Shown here: piece by piece, positions 51,251-60,887 of the stretch
Layout of the letters: each line of letters opens with the position of its first letter
Numbering within the stretch: position 1 is the stretch's first letter
Source: Clostridiales bacterium
GTDB taxonomy: Bacteria > Bacillota > Clostridia > Saccharofermentanales > Saccharofermentanaceae
Length of the DNA: 64,000 nt
Assembly: GCA_017551625.1 (NCBI GenBank)
Contig: JAFZLF010000015.1
Location: 1 to 64,000, forward strand
Direction: 5' to 3'
Translations under genes and position numbers: made by a program
The notes under the pieces: generated by a model
The model's input: only the letters and a program-made list of their open reading frames with translations
What the model was told of the DNA's origin: nothing
The model's database searches: none

Positions 51251-53539
51251 TTACACGCGGTTATAGTTGATGAGGCATCCCTTGAGGATGATCTGACGCT
51301 CTTCGTCTGTAAGATCGCCCAATCTCAGGTCGAATTCCTTAAGACCATCTGTACCGACGGTATAGGCCTTGATGACCTCCGCCTTCGTCTCTACCGCCGC
51401 GCGGATGCACGGGATAAAGATGTAATCCAGGTTCTTAAACGGAAGCTCGCCTGCTTCGATCAGGAACGGGAGCATACCCCAGTTAATGAGGTTGGATCTA
51501 TAACGCTTGGTTGCGTATTCATTCGCGATATTCGCCCAGCCGCCGAGTACCTTCTGGCAGGAAGCCGCCTGCTCACGGGCCGAACCGTCACCCGGCTTCA
51601 CGGCAAAGATCGTGGAACCGAAACCTGTATTGGTCTTGTGTACATCCGGGAAGTCCTTCTTGATGGTCTGCATGACGGCATGGATCTCCGGGAACAGATC
51701 GCAGAGCTTCTCGCCTGCTTCTCTTGCCTTTTCTACCTTCTGGATCTCCTTGGCGCGTCCGACATACTCCGGATCCTTACGGCTCAGGGTAAACTCCGCA
51801 AGGCCGAGAGGATTCGAGCGGAAGGAAGATGTCTCGCCGGACGGGATCAGCTCATCGGTCGTGGTGACCGGATCGTGGATCTCGGAGACACAGCGCAGAA
51901 CGAGGTTATCGGTAAGCGCGACCATCGCCGGCCAGTCCTTGATATTCGGACCGAAGTGGATCGGATATTCCGGATCCGCGACGCCCTTACTGTCGAATAC
52001 ACGGTTCGCATAGATCTTCTGATCGAAGAAGTACTTATATTTTCCGAACTCACCGTCGAACTCAGTCGCTGCGGTAAGCTCGCCCTTATTCGCCGCTGTT
52101 GCTGCGATGGAACGAGCATCCATGAGCGCCACGGAAGAGATCTGCCCGTTCTGAAGTTTCGATCCTTCACGGTTCGGGAAGTTTCTCGTGGAGTGACGGA
52201 TACTGAAAGCGTTATTGGCAGGTGTATCACCGGCGCCGAAGCACGGTCCGCAGAATGCGGTCTTGATGATCGCGCCGGTTTCCATGATGGTCGCGGCACA
52301 GCCGTTTCTGACGAGTTCCATGTAAACAGGCATGGATGCCGGATAGACGGAGAGCGTGAACTTATCGGAGCCGATATAGTTGCCCTTCAGGATATCGGCC
52401 GCGGCACAGATATTCTCAAATCCACCGCCGGCGCAGCCCGCGATGATGCCCTGATCGACCATGAACTTGCCGTTTACGACTTTGTTTCTCAAGGAGAAGT
52501 CCACCTTATCACCGAGGGAAACCTTCGCGCGCTTTTCGACATCTTCGAGGATATCGTCAAGGTTTGCCTTGAGGTCTTCGATCGTGTATGTGTTACTCGG
52601 ATGGAACGGCATCGCGATCATCGGACGGATCGCCGAGAGGTCGATCTCAACAACACCGTCGTAGTAAGCGATCTCGCCCGGATTCAGCTCCTTATAGTCG
52701 CCGCCGCGGCCATGGATCTCATAGAATTCCTTGACCTCGTCGTCGGTCTGCCAGATGGAAGAAAGACACGTGGTCTCCGTTGTCATAACGTCCACGCCGA
52801 TACGGAAATCAGCAGACAGGGATTTCACGCCCGGTCCGACAAACTCCATGACCTTGTTCTTTACGTAGCCGTTCGCAAAAACCGCGCCGATAATAGCCAG
52901 CGCCACGTCCTGCGGACCGACACCCTTGACCGGTGCGCCCTTGAGATAGATTGCGACCACGCCCGGCATGTTGATGTCATAGGTCTGGTTGAGGAGCTGC
53001 TTAACGAGCTCCGGTCCGCCCTCACCCATCGCCATGGTACCGAGTGCGCCATAACGTGTGTGGGAGTCTGAACCGAGGATCATCTTCCCGCCGCCGGCGA
53101 GCATCTCTCTGGCGAACTGGTGGATAACGGCCTGATGCGGCGGAACATATACGCCGCCGTACTTCTTCGCGCAGGAAAGGCCGAACATGTGGTCATCCTC
53201 GTTGATCGTACCGCCGACCGCGCAGAGGGAATTATGGCAATTCGTCAGGACATACGGTACCGGGAACTTCGTAAGACCCGAAGCGCGCGCGGTCTGGATG
53301 ATGCCGACGAAAGTAATATCGTGGGAGGTAAGCTTATCGAACTTGATCTTCAGCTTTTCCATGTTATCGGAGGTGTTATGGTCTCTTAAGATCCCATACG
53401 CGATGGTCTCCTTCTTTGCGTCCTCTTTGCTTAGGGACTTACCGGTCTTGGCAAGGATCGCAGATGCCGCCTCCTGGTTATCCGGGATAATTTCAGTTCC
53501 ACGCAGAAGATATGCGCCGGAATCAAGTAAAGAAATCAT
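51251..53539 (-). CDS. Aconitase-family hydratase (YbhJ-like)
   Basis: A 762-residue member of the aconitase superfamily, fused-domain form. [20 protein letters not shown] and [20 protein letters not shown] and [16 protein letters not shown] contain the three Cys positions expected for the 4Fe-4S cluster; [14 protein letters not shown] and [18 protein letters not shown] are typical of the uncharacterised YbhJ-type hydratases rather than of true aconitase A. The reaction is presumably a hydration/dehydration of a hydroxy acid (inference). The start at 53539 is chosen because AGGAGG lies 7 bases upstream; longer in-frame starts lack it. It is the first gene of an operon with GH127, which suggests a shared sugar-acid context, unproven. 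Confidence 0.88.
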   Translation of the reverse strand: MISLLDSGAYLLRGTEIIPDNQEAASAILAKTGKSLSKEDAKKETIAYGILRDHNTSDNMEKLKIKFDKLTSHDITFVGIIQTARASGLTKFPVPYVLTNCHNSLCAVGGTINEDDHMFGLSCAKKYGGVYVPPHQAVIHQFAREMLAGGGKMILGSDSHTRYGALGTMAMGEGGPELVKQLLNQTYDINMPGVVAIYLKGAPVKGVGPQDVALAIIGAVFANGYVKNKVMEFVGPGVKSLSADFRIGVDVMTTETTCLSSIWQTDDEVKEFYEIHGRGGDYKELNPGEIAYYDGVVEIDLSAIRPMIAMPFHPSNTYTIEDLKANLDDILEDVEKRAKVSLGDKVDFSLRNKVVNGKFMVDQGIIAGCAGGGFENICAAADILKGNYIGSDKFTLSVYPASMPVYMELVRNGCAATIMETGAIIKTAFCGPCFGAGDTPANNAFSIRHSTRNFPNREGSKLQNGQISSVALMDARSIAATAANKGELTAATEFDGEFGKYKYFFDQKIYANRVFDSKGVADPEYPIHFGPNIKDWPAMVALTDNLVLRCVSEIHDPVTTTDELIPSGETSSFRSNPLGLAEFTLSRKDPEYVGRAKEIQKVEKAREAGEKLCDLFPEIHAVMQTIKKDFPDVHKTNTGFGSTIFAVKPGDGSAREQAASCQKVLGGWANIANEYATKRYRSNLINWGMLPFLIEAGELPFKNLDYIFIPCIRAAVETKAEVIKAYTVGTDGLKEFDLRLGDLTDEERQIILKGCLINYNRV

Positions 53540-53624
53540 AGTTAATCCTCCTGAATATGATATCTCGCAGGGACAAGTGCTTCTCGATCGAGTGCCACTT
53601 TCTTCCTTTTTTACGAACACTCCT

Positions 53625-53653
53625 ATTATAAGGGAATCGAAAGAAGTTGCAAG
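53625..53653 (-). promoter_or_regulatory. Promoter of the hydratase-GH127 operon
   Basis: Minus strand: TTGCAA (53648-53653), 17-base spacer, perfect TATAAT (53625-53630), 86 bases before the hydratase start. Confidence 0.7.
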
Positions 53654-53673
53654 TTTTCTCAGCGCCAGATCGA

Positions 53674-53691
53674 AAGTTGTTCATAACTTTG
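53674..53691. promoter_or_regulatory. Inverted repeat between divergent hydratase and sensor-GGDEF genes
   Basis: AAAGTT-GTTCAT-AACTTT, a perfect 6-bp inverted repeat with a 6-base centre, upstream of the hydratase -35; could be a regulator site for either gene. Confidence 0.35.
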
Positions 53692-53782
53692 AAACACTTC
53701 TCGTGTATTATATGGGTGTCGCCGTTTTCTTTACGACGCCCGGGTACAATTACTACACTGTTTGTCATTTGAGAGGTGGCAT

Positions 53783-55750
53783 ATGGGCACGAGAAAAAAA
53801 GTAGCGGTCTTTTCGCCGAATATCTATGAACCGATGACACATGCCATCCAGGAGGGCATCAGCAAGGCTGCGGTCGAGCTGGGCATCAAGGTCATCTACT
53901 TCGCCAGTTTCAGCGACAATTTCAGCAATAAGATCTACGAACAGTACAACCACTACGACGAGGGCGACATTGTCTCCTTCGAGCTTCCGGACCTCAATGA
54001 TTTTGACGGCATCATCCGCGTAGACCTGACGTACGGTCCATACACACTGAAGCACCTCGATGCCCGTCTTTCTGAAGTAGAATCGATCCCGATCATCAAC
54101 GTCGGCGGCTACGACGAGCGCTATTTCAACGTAGTCAACGACGAGATCAAGACTTTCGAGAATATCGTCGATCATCTGATCAAAGTCCACGGTTGCAAGG
54201 ACATCTATCATTTAGCCGGCATCCCCGAGCGGAACTTTACCCAGACGCGTATCGACGCCTACCGCTCCGGACTCGAGAAGAACGGCATCGAGTACGATGC
54301 CTCGAAGGTCTTTTACGGCACGCTCTGGCATGACTGTGGCGATCCGGCGCTCGACTATATCCTCGAAGACTGCAAAAAACGTGGCAAGAAATTCCCGGAT
54401 GCGATCGTGTGTGCCAACGACTATTCCGCGACCGGCCTCATCGACGCCTGTCACCGCCGCGGTATCGAGGTCCCCGGTGATTTTCTCGTCACAGGTTATG
54501 ATGGTCTGGACGAGGCCTATCAGGGATACCCGTCTCTGACGACAGGCGCGCAGCCTTTCTTCAAGTCCGGCTACGAGAGCATCTACTGTCTTCTTCAGAT
54601 GTGGGAGGGTGTCGACGTCGGCAAGAACCGCCTGATCCTCGGCGATCTCGTGTGTAACCAGTCCTGTGGCTGTAAGCCCATGACCACCTATAACATCGAT
54701 GATATCCGGAGCATGTACACGAGAAGGCTCGACCGTGTTTCGGAACTGGCCCAGTCGCAGACCAACCTGATCCTCAGCGTCTCCAACGCCGCCTCTCTGG
54801 AGGAGTGCTTCGCCGAGATCACGAAGAATTCGGCGATCGATTCGGGCTTTACGGATATGCTTCTGTGCCTCGCTCCCGGATGGGATACCCAGCGCGTCAT
54901 CGACGATGATTTTTCCGATCTCGACGAAGAGATGACCGTGGTCGCCGGATTTATCGGACCGACGCCCGTCGAGCGCGAGACCTTCCGGAAGAAGGATCTG
55001 CTCCCGCCGGCACTTCTATCCGATCCGAAACCGTACTACATCTTCTCGATCCATCATCTGCAGTACTACATGGGATACCTCATCGTCTCACCACAGAACG
55101 AGGCGCACGAATCGCTGCACATGAAGTCCTGGATCGTTAACCTCGGTTCGATGCTCGAGAACTGGCGGATCCGCCAGAAACTGAATCTCACCGTCCAGAG
55201 GCTGGAGAACCTCTACAACCGCGACATGCTGACGAATCTTTACAACCGTCACGGCTACGAGATGTTCTTCTCCGACATCTTCAAGGAATGCCAGGCCAAG
55301 CGCATCCCCATCGGGGTCATGATGATCGACATGGATGACTTAAAGCTCATCAACGACAACTACGGACATAGTGAGGGCGACTACAGTCTCTGCACGATCG
55401 CCGATGGCATGCGCTTCGCGGCGACAAACGGCGAAGTGTGCCTGCGTACCGGCGGCGATGAATTTGTCGTCCTTGCGAAGGATTATTCCGAGGCCAAAGC
55501 GCTCTCCTACGCGAGGACTCTCTGTGAATATATCGCGAATCATGTCTCACGCGACCGTAAGAAATACCCGCTCCGCGTCAGTATCGGAAGCTGTATCATG
55601 GTACCTCCGGAGCTCTTCTCCGAGACCGATGCCGACGGCGACGGATCCGCAGACGAAGACGCGATCCGCGCCTACTCCGAAGAGTACCTCCGCATCGCAG
55701 ACGCGAAGATGTACGAAGAAAAGAAGATGCACAAAGCCAGCCGCAAATGA
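53783..55750 (+). CDS. Soluble diguanylate cyclase with a LacI-type sugar-binding sensor domain
   Basis: A 655-residue cytoplasmic protein with no helix-turn-helix and no signal peptide. Residues 1 to about 310 form a periplasmic-binding-protein fold as in LacI/GalR effector domains (AVFSPNIYEPMTHAIQEGIS, DAIVCANDYSATGLIDACHR, FLVTGYDGLDEAYQGYPSLT). A linker or small domain (about 320-470) leads to a coiled coil and a GGDEF domain (about 485-640) with LTNLYNRHGYEMFF, IDMDDLKLINDNYGHSEGD and an intact active site RTGGDEF near 555. No RxxD inhibitory site is visible just before it. It should make c-di-GMP in response to a small ligand such as a sugar (inference). The start at 53783 has AGAGGTGG upstream. 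Divergent from the hydratase-GH127 operon. Confidence 0.9.
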   Translation: MGTRKKVAVFSPNIYEPMTHAIQEGISKAAVELGIKVIYFASFSDNFSNKIYEQYNHYDEGDIVSFELPDLNDFDGIIRVDLTYGPYTLKHLDARLSEVESIPIINVGGYDERYFNVVNDEIKTFENIVDHLIKVHGCKDIYHLAGIPERNFTQTRIDAYRSGLEKNGIEYDASKVFYGTLWHDCGDPALDYILEDCKKRGKKFPDAIVCANDYSATGLIDACHRRGIEVPGDFLVTGYDGLDEAYQGYPSLTTGAQPFFKSGYESIYCLLQMWEGVDVGKNRLILGDLVCNQSCGCKPMTTYNIDDIRSMYTRRLDRVSELAQSQTNLILSVSNAASLEECFAEITKNSAIDSGFTDMLLCLAPGWDTQRVIDDDFSDLDEEMTVVAGFIGPTPVERETFRKKDLLPPALLSDPKPYYIFSIHHLQYYMGYLIVSPQNEAHESLHMKSWIVNLGSMLENWRIRQKLNLTVQRLENLYNRDMLTNLYNRHGYEMFFSDIFKECQAKRIPIGVMMIDMDDLKLINDNYGHSEGDYSLCTIADGMRFAATNGEVCLRTGGDEFVVLAKDYSEAKALSYARTLCEYIANHVSRDRKKYPLRVSIGSCIMVPPELFSETDADGDGSADEDAIRAYSEEYLRIADAKMYEEKKMHKASRK

Positions 55751-55791
55751 CCATTGTTGCTTGAGCATCTTCTTCGCACACTAATGACTCG

Positions 55792-55817
55792 TTGCACTTG
55801 CGCTTTTTCGCGTGCAA
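55792..55817. terminator. Hairpin between two convergent genes
   Basis: TTGCAC, two bases, GCG, loop with five T, CGC, GTGCAA. It separates the cyclase (stop at 55750) from the polyphosphate kinase gene (stop at 55828). No T-run follows, so termination strength is unclear. Confidence 0.35.
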
Positions 55818-55827
55818 ATAACCTTCA

Positions 55828-57300
55828 TTACTTGAGTTTCTTCTCGAGTTCTTTGATCACGATCTCGAGGGCCTTGATACGTGCATATTTCTTGTCAACG
55901 GATTCGAGGATGTACCACGGCGCGAACTTGGTCGAGGTCTTCTGGATCATTTCGTTGATTGCCTCTTCGTAGATATCCCACTTCTCGCGGTTACGCCAGT
56001 CTTCGTCCGTGATCTTCCACTGCTTCTCCGGCGTATTCTGCCGGTCCGTGAATCTCTGAAGCTGCGTGTCCTTATCGATCTGTACCCAGAACTTGATGAT
56101 GACCGCGCCCCAGTCGTCGAGTTCTTTTTCAAACTCGTTGATCTCGTTATACGCACGCTTCCAGTCGTTCTCGGAGCAGAAGCCCTCGATCCTCTCGACC
56201 ATCACGCGGCCGTACCAGGTTCTATCGAAGATCGCGACGTGACCATCCTTCGGAAGGCGTGTCCAGAATCGCCATAGATAGTGACGTGCTTTCTCGTGCG
56301 GTTCCGGGGACGCGATCGGATGCACTTCATAGCCACGAGGATCAAGAGCCTCAGCGATACGCTTGATATTGCCGCCTTTTCCTGCCGCATCCCATCCCTC
56401 GTAGGCGATGATGAGCGGCACTCTCTTTCTGTAAAGGCGGTTGTGAAGTTCGGACAGACGATCCTGAAGTTTATCGAGCTTTTCCTTATACTCCTCGTCG
56501 GAAAGTTCCTTCCCCTCAAGAGGGATCTCGGCAAGCTTCGGCATCTTCACGAGCGGGAAAGTATTCTGCAGAAGCGGGACCGCAAGAGAGTGATTCTGAA
56601 GCGCGATATCGATACCCTCGTTCATACGCTCGAGGACCTGAAGCTCGGTCCATTTCTCGGACTTCGCATCCACGATGTACCACGGCGCAGAAGATGTATC
56701 CGTGTCCTCGAGATACTTCTCGAAAATCTTCTCGCACGCCTTGTAGTGCTTATTCTGCCAGACATCGCCCTCGCTCACGCGCCACTTCGTATCGATGTCC
56801 CCCTTGAGATTATCGATCCTCTTCTTCTGCTCTGCTTCCGAAATATGCATGAAGAACTTGAGCACCAGGTATCCGTTATCGGTGAGCTGCCGCTCGAATC
56901 TTCTTATACTCGCGATCCGCTTCTCGTACTGCGAATCGGACATACTTCCGTCGAGCCGCCCCATGACGATCTCATTCATCCAGCCGGTATTATAGAAACG
57001 GAACTTTCCCGCCTCCGGAAGCGCCTCGAAATAGCGGTAAAGGAACGGTTTTCTCTTCTCGAGATCCGTCGGCATATCGAAGGTCGCGACCTTATAAAAA
57101 CGCGGGTCGATGTTATTGATCACGTGGCCGATCAGGGTGCCTTTTCCGGCGGTGCCCCAGCCCTCGACCAGCACGACAACAGGGAGCTTATTCTCCTTGA
57201 TCTTATTCTGATTTACGAACAGAAGATCTTCCTGTTCTTTCAGGCGAGCTTTCAGGATTTCCTTCTCGGGCTTCTCGTTCAGATATGCGTTCTTCAGCAC
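55828..57300 (-). CDS. pap: Polyphosphate:AMP phosphotransferase (two PPK2 domains)
   Basis: A 490-residue protein with two tandem PPK2 domains. Each has a Walker A loop: LVEGWGTAGKGTLIG (about 46-60) and IAYEGWDAAGKGGNIKR (about 300-316), and a later conserved segment, FYNTGWMNEIVMGRLDG in the first and IFDRTWYGRVMVERIEGF in the second. The first domain has Asn-Thr-Gly-Trp in place of Asp-Arg-Thr-Trp, so it is probably degenerate, as in known two-domain Pap enzymes. Transfers phosphate from polyphosphate to AMP to make ADP. The start is a GTG at 57300, 8 bases from GGAGG. Monocistronic on the minus strand. Confidence 0.92.
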   Translation of the reverse strand: MLKNAYLNEKPEKEILKARLKEQEDLLFVNQNKIKENKLPVVVLVEGWGTAGKGTLIGHVINNIDPRFYKVATFDMPTDLEKRKPFLYRYFEALPEAGKFRFYNTGWMNEIVMGRLDGSMSDSQYEKRIASIRRFERQLTDNGYLVLKFFMHISEAEQKKRIDNLKGDIDTKWRVSEGDVWQNKHYKACEKIFEKYLEDTDTSSAPWYIVDAKSEKWTELQVLERMNEGIDIALQNHSLAVPLLQNTFPLVKMPKLAEIPLEGKELSDEEYKEKLDKLQDRLSELHNRLYRKRVPLIIAYEGWDAAGKGGNIKRIAEALDPRGYEVHPIASPEPHEKARHYLWRFWTRLPKDGHVAIFDRTWYGRVMVERIEGFCSENDWKRAYNEINEFEKELDDWGAVIIKFWVQIDKDTQLQRFTDRQNTPEKQWKITDEDWRNREKWDIYEEAINEMIQKTSTKFAPWYILESVDKKYARIKALEIVIKELEKKLK

Positions 57301-57380
57301 AGTCACCGCCTCCTTCAAACAACAGATTTCCAGTACTTTGATTGTATCACGATTCAGGTCGTTCGAGAAATCCTTCTTTT

Positions 57381-57420
57381 GCCGCTGGTCCTCGCCGTTT
57401 CGCGTCTGCGGAATCGTTCT
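57381..57420. repeat. Interspersed element A, copy 2
   Basis: GGTCCTCG (57387-57394), ten bases, then TCTGCGGAATCG (57405-57416) and a TC, with the same 18-base offset as copy 1 at 15811-15840. It lies upstream of pap and 43 bases from element B copy 2, in the same relative order and orientation as at the first locus. Confidence 0.65.
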
Positions 57421-57454
57421 TCTGACCGGAATCTATCCGAGTATACAAGTGCAT

Positions 57455-57511
57455 AAAAAACCGCTCGGCCACGAGTTTTGCGAAGCAAACTGTCTGAGTG
57501 GAAGAGCGGTT
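57455..57511 (-). terminator. Composite terminator hairpin (element B, copy 2) after cardiolipin synthase
   Basis: Outer stem AACCGCTC / GAGCGGTT (57459-57466 with 57504-57511), a GG/AA internal loop, CCAC / GTGG (57469-57472 with 57498-57501), and apical stem AGTTTTGC-GAA-GCAAACT. On the minus strand the outer stem runs into six T. It ends the cls transcript, 36 bases past the stop. The apical part matches copy 1 while both stems differ in sequence and remain paired. Confidence 0.82.
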
Positions 57512-57546
57512 ATTCTTTATGCGCTGAATAAATGAACAGTATCCGG

Positions 57547-59082
57547 TCAGAAAATAGGAGCGACCAGGCGCAGGATCAGTCTGAACAGACTCCATCCTCT
57601 GTGGTAATTGAGTTCTTCCGGCAGCACCTCATCCGACACTTCAAAGGAAGCAAGCAGATCCTCCTTCACATCATTGACGGTCGATGTCCCGCACATGAAG
57701 ACCGCGCTCTCGAAGTGGAGATACAGGCTTCTGTAATCCCAGTTGACGGATCCGACGATCGCAGCCTTGTCGTCGACGACGACGGTCTTACTGTGCATAA
57801 ACCCCGGGGTATATTCGTAGACGCGCACGCCCGCTTCGACCAGATCTCTGTAGTAACATCTCGTGGCTTGATGGATCATCCATTTATCGTACTTGCTCGG
57901 GGTGACGATCCTCACGTCGATGCCGCTCTTCGCCGCGAGGCAGAGCGCCGTGATCATATTCTCGTCGAGGATCAGATACGGGGTACTGATGTAGATCGAT
58001 TTCTCCGCTGCGGTGATCATGTGCATATACACATTTTCACTGACATGTTCGCTATCGATCGGGATATCGTTATAGGGCTGCACATAGCCCTCTCCCACGA
58101 CCGGACACGGGGCATTCTTCCACGGGTAATACTCCAGAAAATCCTCCATCTTCGAGCTCAGCGCCTGCCAGATCTGCAGGAAGAAACAAGTGAGGCTCCA
58201 CGCCGCTTCTCCCTCGACCATGACGACGGAATCTTTCCAGTAACCGAAGCGCTCTTTTCTGTTGACATATTCATCGGACAGATTCATGCCGCCGCAGAAA
58301 GCGATCTTCCCGTCGATGGATGTGATCTTTCTGTGGTCACGGTTATTCTGGATGGTCGTAAAGAACGGACGGAACGGATTGAAGATCTGGCACTCGATCC
58401 CGAGCGAACTCAGATAATCGGGATAATCAGATGGAAGACTCAGGAAACACCCGATGTCATCGTACATGATGCGCACCGTGACGCCCTCTGCGGCCTTCTC
58501 CTTCAGGATCTCCAGTATCGATTCCCAGAACTCTCCTTCACCGATCGTGAAATACTCCATGAAGATGTACTTCTGTGCGGTCCGGAGCTTCTCGAGAAGG
58601 ACGGGCCAGGCGGCCTCTCCCGGAGAGAGATATTTCGTATCCGTATTTCGATAAAGCGGGAAATGCTCTGTCTTCTCTAAGTATTCTGCGTTCTTGAGGA
58701 ATGCCGGATACTCCTGGCCGAGCTTGTATTTCGCCGCGCTTTTCGTGCCGAGATAGTGCTTCGTTTCGTTGACGACTTCGTCCAGGTTTTTCGAGTAGTA
58801 ATTCGAACTCATCTGGAAGTTCAAAAAGACGTAGAGGATCCCGCCGAAGACGGGAAGCATCAGGATCAGGAAGACCCAGATCAGACGGTATCCGCCCTTT
58901 TCGTTTTTACTGACCACATAGAGAGCCACGATGACGGAGATGACACGGAAGATGATCGACGCGATATCAGAATAGAGCGTACCGGCCGCGATGAGAAAAA
59001 TAAAAGACGCGAGTTCCACAAGCAGGATCAGTATGATCACTGCCCGCCTCATGAGAAGGGACTGGAACCATTGTTTACGCAT
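57547..59082 (-). CDS. cls: Cardiolipin synthase
   Basis: A 511-residue membrane phospholipase-D-type enzyme that joins two phosphatidylglycerols to cardiolipin. Two N-terminal helices (about 10-60) include RAVIILILLVELASFIFLIA. Two HKD sites: DHRKITSIDGKIAFCGG (about 240-256) and MHSKTVVVDDKAAIVGSVNW (about 420-439). GLY-x-ERI-type features around EYFTIGEGEFWESIL also fit. Length matches the family. AAGGAG lies 6 bases before the ATG. Ended by element B copy 2. Confidence 0.95.
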   Translation of the reverse strand: MRKQWFQSLLMRRAVIILILLVELASFIFLIAAGTLYSDIASIIFRVISVIVALYVVSKNEKGGYRLIWVFLILMLPVFGGILYVFLNFQMSSNYYSKNLDEVVNETKHYLGTKSAAKYKLGQEYPAFLKNAEYLEKTEHFPLYRNTDTKYLSPGEAAWPVLLEKLRTAQKYIFMEYFTIGEGEFWESILEILKEKAAEGVTVRIMYDDIGCFLSLPSDYPDYLSSLGIECQIFNPFRPFFTTIQNNRDHRKITSIDGKIAFCGGMNLSDEYVNRKERFGYWKDSVVMVEGEAAWSLTCFFLQIWQALSSKMEDFLEYYPWKNAPCPVVGEGYVQPYNDIPIDSEHVSENVYMHMITAAEKSIYISTPYLILDENMITALCLAAKSGIDVRIVTPSKYDKWMIHQATRCYYRDLVEAGVRVYEYTPGFMHSKTVVVDDKAAIVGSVNWDYRSLYLHFESAVFMCGTSTVNDVKEDLLASFEVSDEVLPEELNYHRGWSLFRLILRLVAPIF

Positions 59083-59209
59083 CTTTTTCTCCTTTTTGAT
59101 TTGCCCAATACTATTATCAACAATATGGAAATTTAGTCAAATTCTTCTAGGTTTTTCGCGTCCGGTGTTATAGAATGACAGTATACAGATGCACAAGGAG
59201 AAACGTGCC

Positions 59210-60886
59210 ATGAAGACTCAGTCATCTACCCGTCAGAAATCGATCCTTCCGTTTCTTATTCCCGTGAATTATCTATGTGCCGCGTTTATCGTCTATCTGG
59301 TCTATGCGACGGGCGGAACGCCGAGTATCTATGCGAATCTCATCCTGATCCCGGTCGTACTTACGGCTCTGTTCACGCCGGTATGGCATAGTGTCCTTTT
59401 TGCCGTTCTGAGCGGACTTGCTATGGGGCCGCTTATCAACATCCTGACGGACGCACAGACTAAGGACGCCTCATGGATCATCCGTGTACTTGTCTATGCA
59501 CTCGTAAGTATCGTTATTTCCTATATCTCTACCCGGAGCCGGGAGCGTCAGAAGCACTTCGAGTACATGGCGACACATGACCCTCTCACGGATCTGCCGA
59601 ACTACAACAGCATCGCCGATTCGCGCATCCCTTCTTCAGGCGCCATGTCGATCCTGATGATGGCCTTTAACGAAGACGGAGACATTCAGGGACTCTTCGG
59701 GAGCGATTTCTACCAGTCGATCGTGAAGAATATCTCGGTAAAACTGTCCGAACTTCTGTCTTCATACCCGAACGCCCGGCTATACAAGGGCACCGATCTG
59801 AATTACACGATCATCGTGCACCACTACTCCAGCGAAGAGAGCCTCGAGAACATCCTGGCCGCGCTTAATAACATCAATGACGTGACCATCTCGGTCGACA
59901 AGATCCCCGTCTATGTTTCCTACCGCATCGGCTTCACGGTGATCCGGCCCGGCGCCAGCATCCCGGAGGGTATCCGTCAGGCCAACATCGCCCTGCGGTA
60001 CTCGTTCCTCGAAGACCAGCGGATCTCACGTTATACGGAGGCGATGCGTGATTACTATAAGGGGACCGTAAACATCGCCAGTGAATTTGACACCGCGATC
60101 GAAAAAGGCATGGTCAAGGCTTCCTATCAGACGATTCACGATGCAGTGTCACGGAAACCGGTCGGTGTCGAGATCCTGGCCAAGTGGATGCGTGAGGATG
60201 GTTCACGAATGACTGCAGAAGAATTTGTCCCGATCCTGCAGAAGACCTCCTGCCTGCAGCAACTGACGATCTTTATGACACAGGAAGCCATCAAACATGC
60301 AAAGACGCCCAAGCACCAGGGCGAGCGATTCAGCATCAATTTCTCTGCGTCCGAGCTCACGGAGAAATCGGTCATGGAATTTGTCCGTGCCATCGAGAAT
60401 TCCGGGCTCAACGCCGATCTGGTCATGATCGAGATCGCCGGCACTTTTCAAGAGGATGAATATCTGGTAAGAGATCACCTTCTCTTCCTCAAGAAGCACG
60501 GCATACGTATCGCCATGGATTATTTCAGCGCAGCCAAATCGCCGTTCATGCTTCTTTCCGATACGCCTCTGGACATCATCAAGATCAACCGCGAGATCAC
60601 GGCCGCCTACAATCAGCCGAAGGGCGCTTCTCTTATCCATAGCATCGTAAACTACGCCAAAACCAATAATATCCAGACTGTTGCAGAGGGCGTGGAAAAC
60701 GATTTCCAGGCGACATTCTGCGCGCAGACGGGAGTCGATTATCTACAAGGGTATTTCTTCAGTGTTCCACAGCTCATGACCGTGCAGGAGAATGAAGCAC
60801 CCGCATCTTCCGCCCCATCTGATTCCTCCGACGGAAGCACTGAATATCCGGACATTTCAATCGTCCCGAAAGACGAACAGAAATGA
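59210..60886 (+). CDS. Membrane protein with degenerate GGDEF and degenerate EAL domains (second copy type)
   Basis: A 558-residue protein. Four N-terminal helices (about 13-105; ILPFLIPVNYLCAAFIVYLV first) anchor it. The GGDEF-like domain (about 118-275) keeps THDPLTDLPNYNSI but has GTDLNY in place of GGDEF. The EAL domain (about 290-525) reads EILAKW for EAL, EIAGTF for EITE, MDYFSAAKSP for DDFGTGYSS and KINRE for KIDRS, while keeping AEGVE and LQGYFFSVP. Loss of the second Asp and other residues predicts no phosphodiesterase activity; it may be a c-di-GMP receptor. The start at 59210 is chosen because AAGGAG lies 9 bases upstream. Divergent from cls; its stop is one base from that of the convergent glycosyltransferase gene. 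Confidence 0.85.
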   Translation: MKTQSSTRQKSILPFLIPVNYLCAAFIVYLVYATGGTPSIYANLILIPVVLTALFTPVWHSVLFAVLSGLAMGPLINILTDAQTKDASWIIRVLVYALVSIVISYISTRSRERQKHFEYMATHDPLTDLPNYNSIADSRIPSSGAMSILMMAFNEDGDIQGLFGSDFYQSIVKNISVKLSELLSSYPNARLYKGTDLNYTIIVHHYSSEESLENILAALNNINDVTISVDKIPVYVSYRIGFTVIRPGASIPEGIRQANIALRYSFLEDQRISRYTEAMRDYYKGTVNIASEFDTAIEKGMVKASYQTIHDAVSRKPVGVEILAKWMREDGSRMTAEEFVPILQKTSCLQQLTIFMTQEAIKHAKTPKHQGERFSINFSASELTEKSVMEFVRAIENSGLNADLVMIEIAGTFQEDEYLVRDHLLFLKKHGIRIAMDYFSAAKSPFMLLSDTPLDIIKINREITAAYNQPKGASLIHSIVNYAKTNNIQTVAEGVENDFQATFCAQTGVDYLQGYFFSVPQLMTVQENEAPASSAPSDSSDGSTEYPDISIVPKDEQK

Positions 60887-60887
60887 T

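Noticed and set aside
51170..53071. 633-residue open frame on the plus strand
   Set aside because: It lies opposite the hydratase gene; the frame is open because of codon bias in the real gene and shows no family motif.
55751..55850. Short direct repeat around CCATTGTTGCTTGAG and CCTTCATTACTTGAG
   Set aside because: The match is partial and one copy is inside the pap coding end; too weak to call a duplication.
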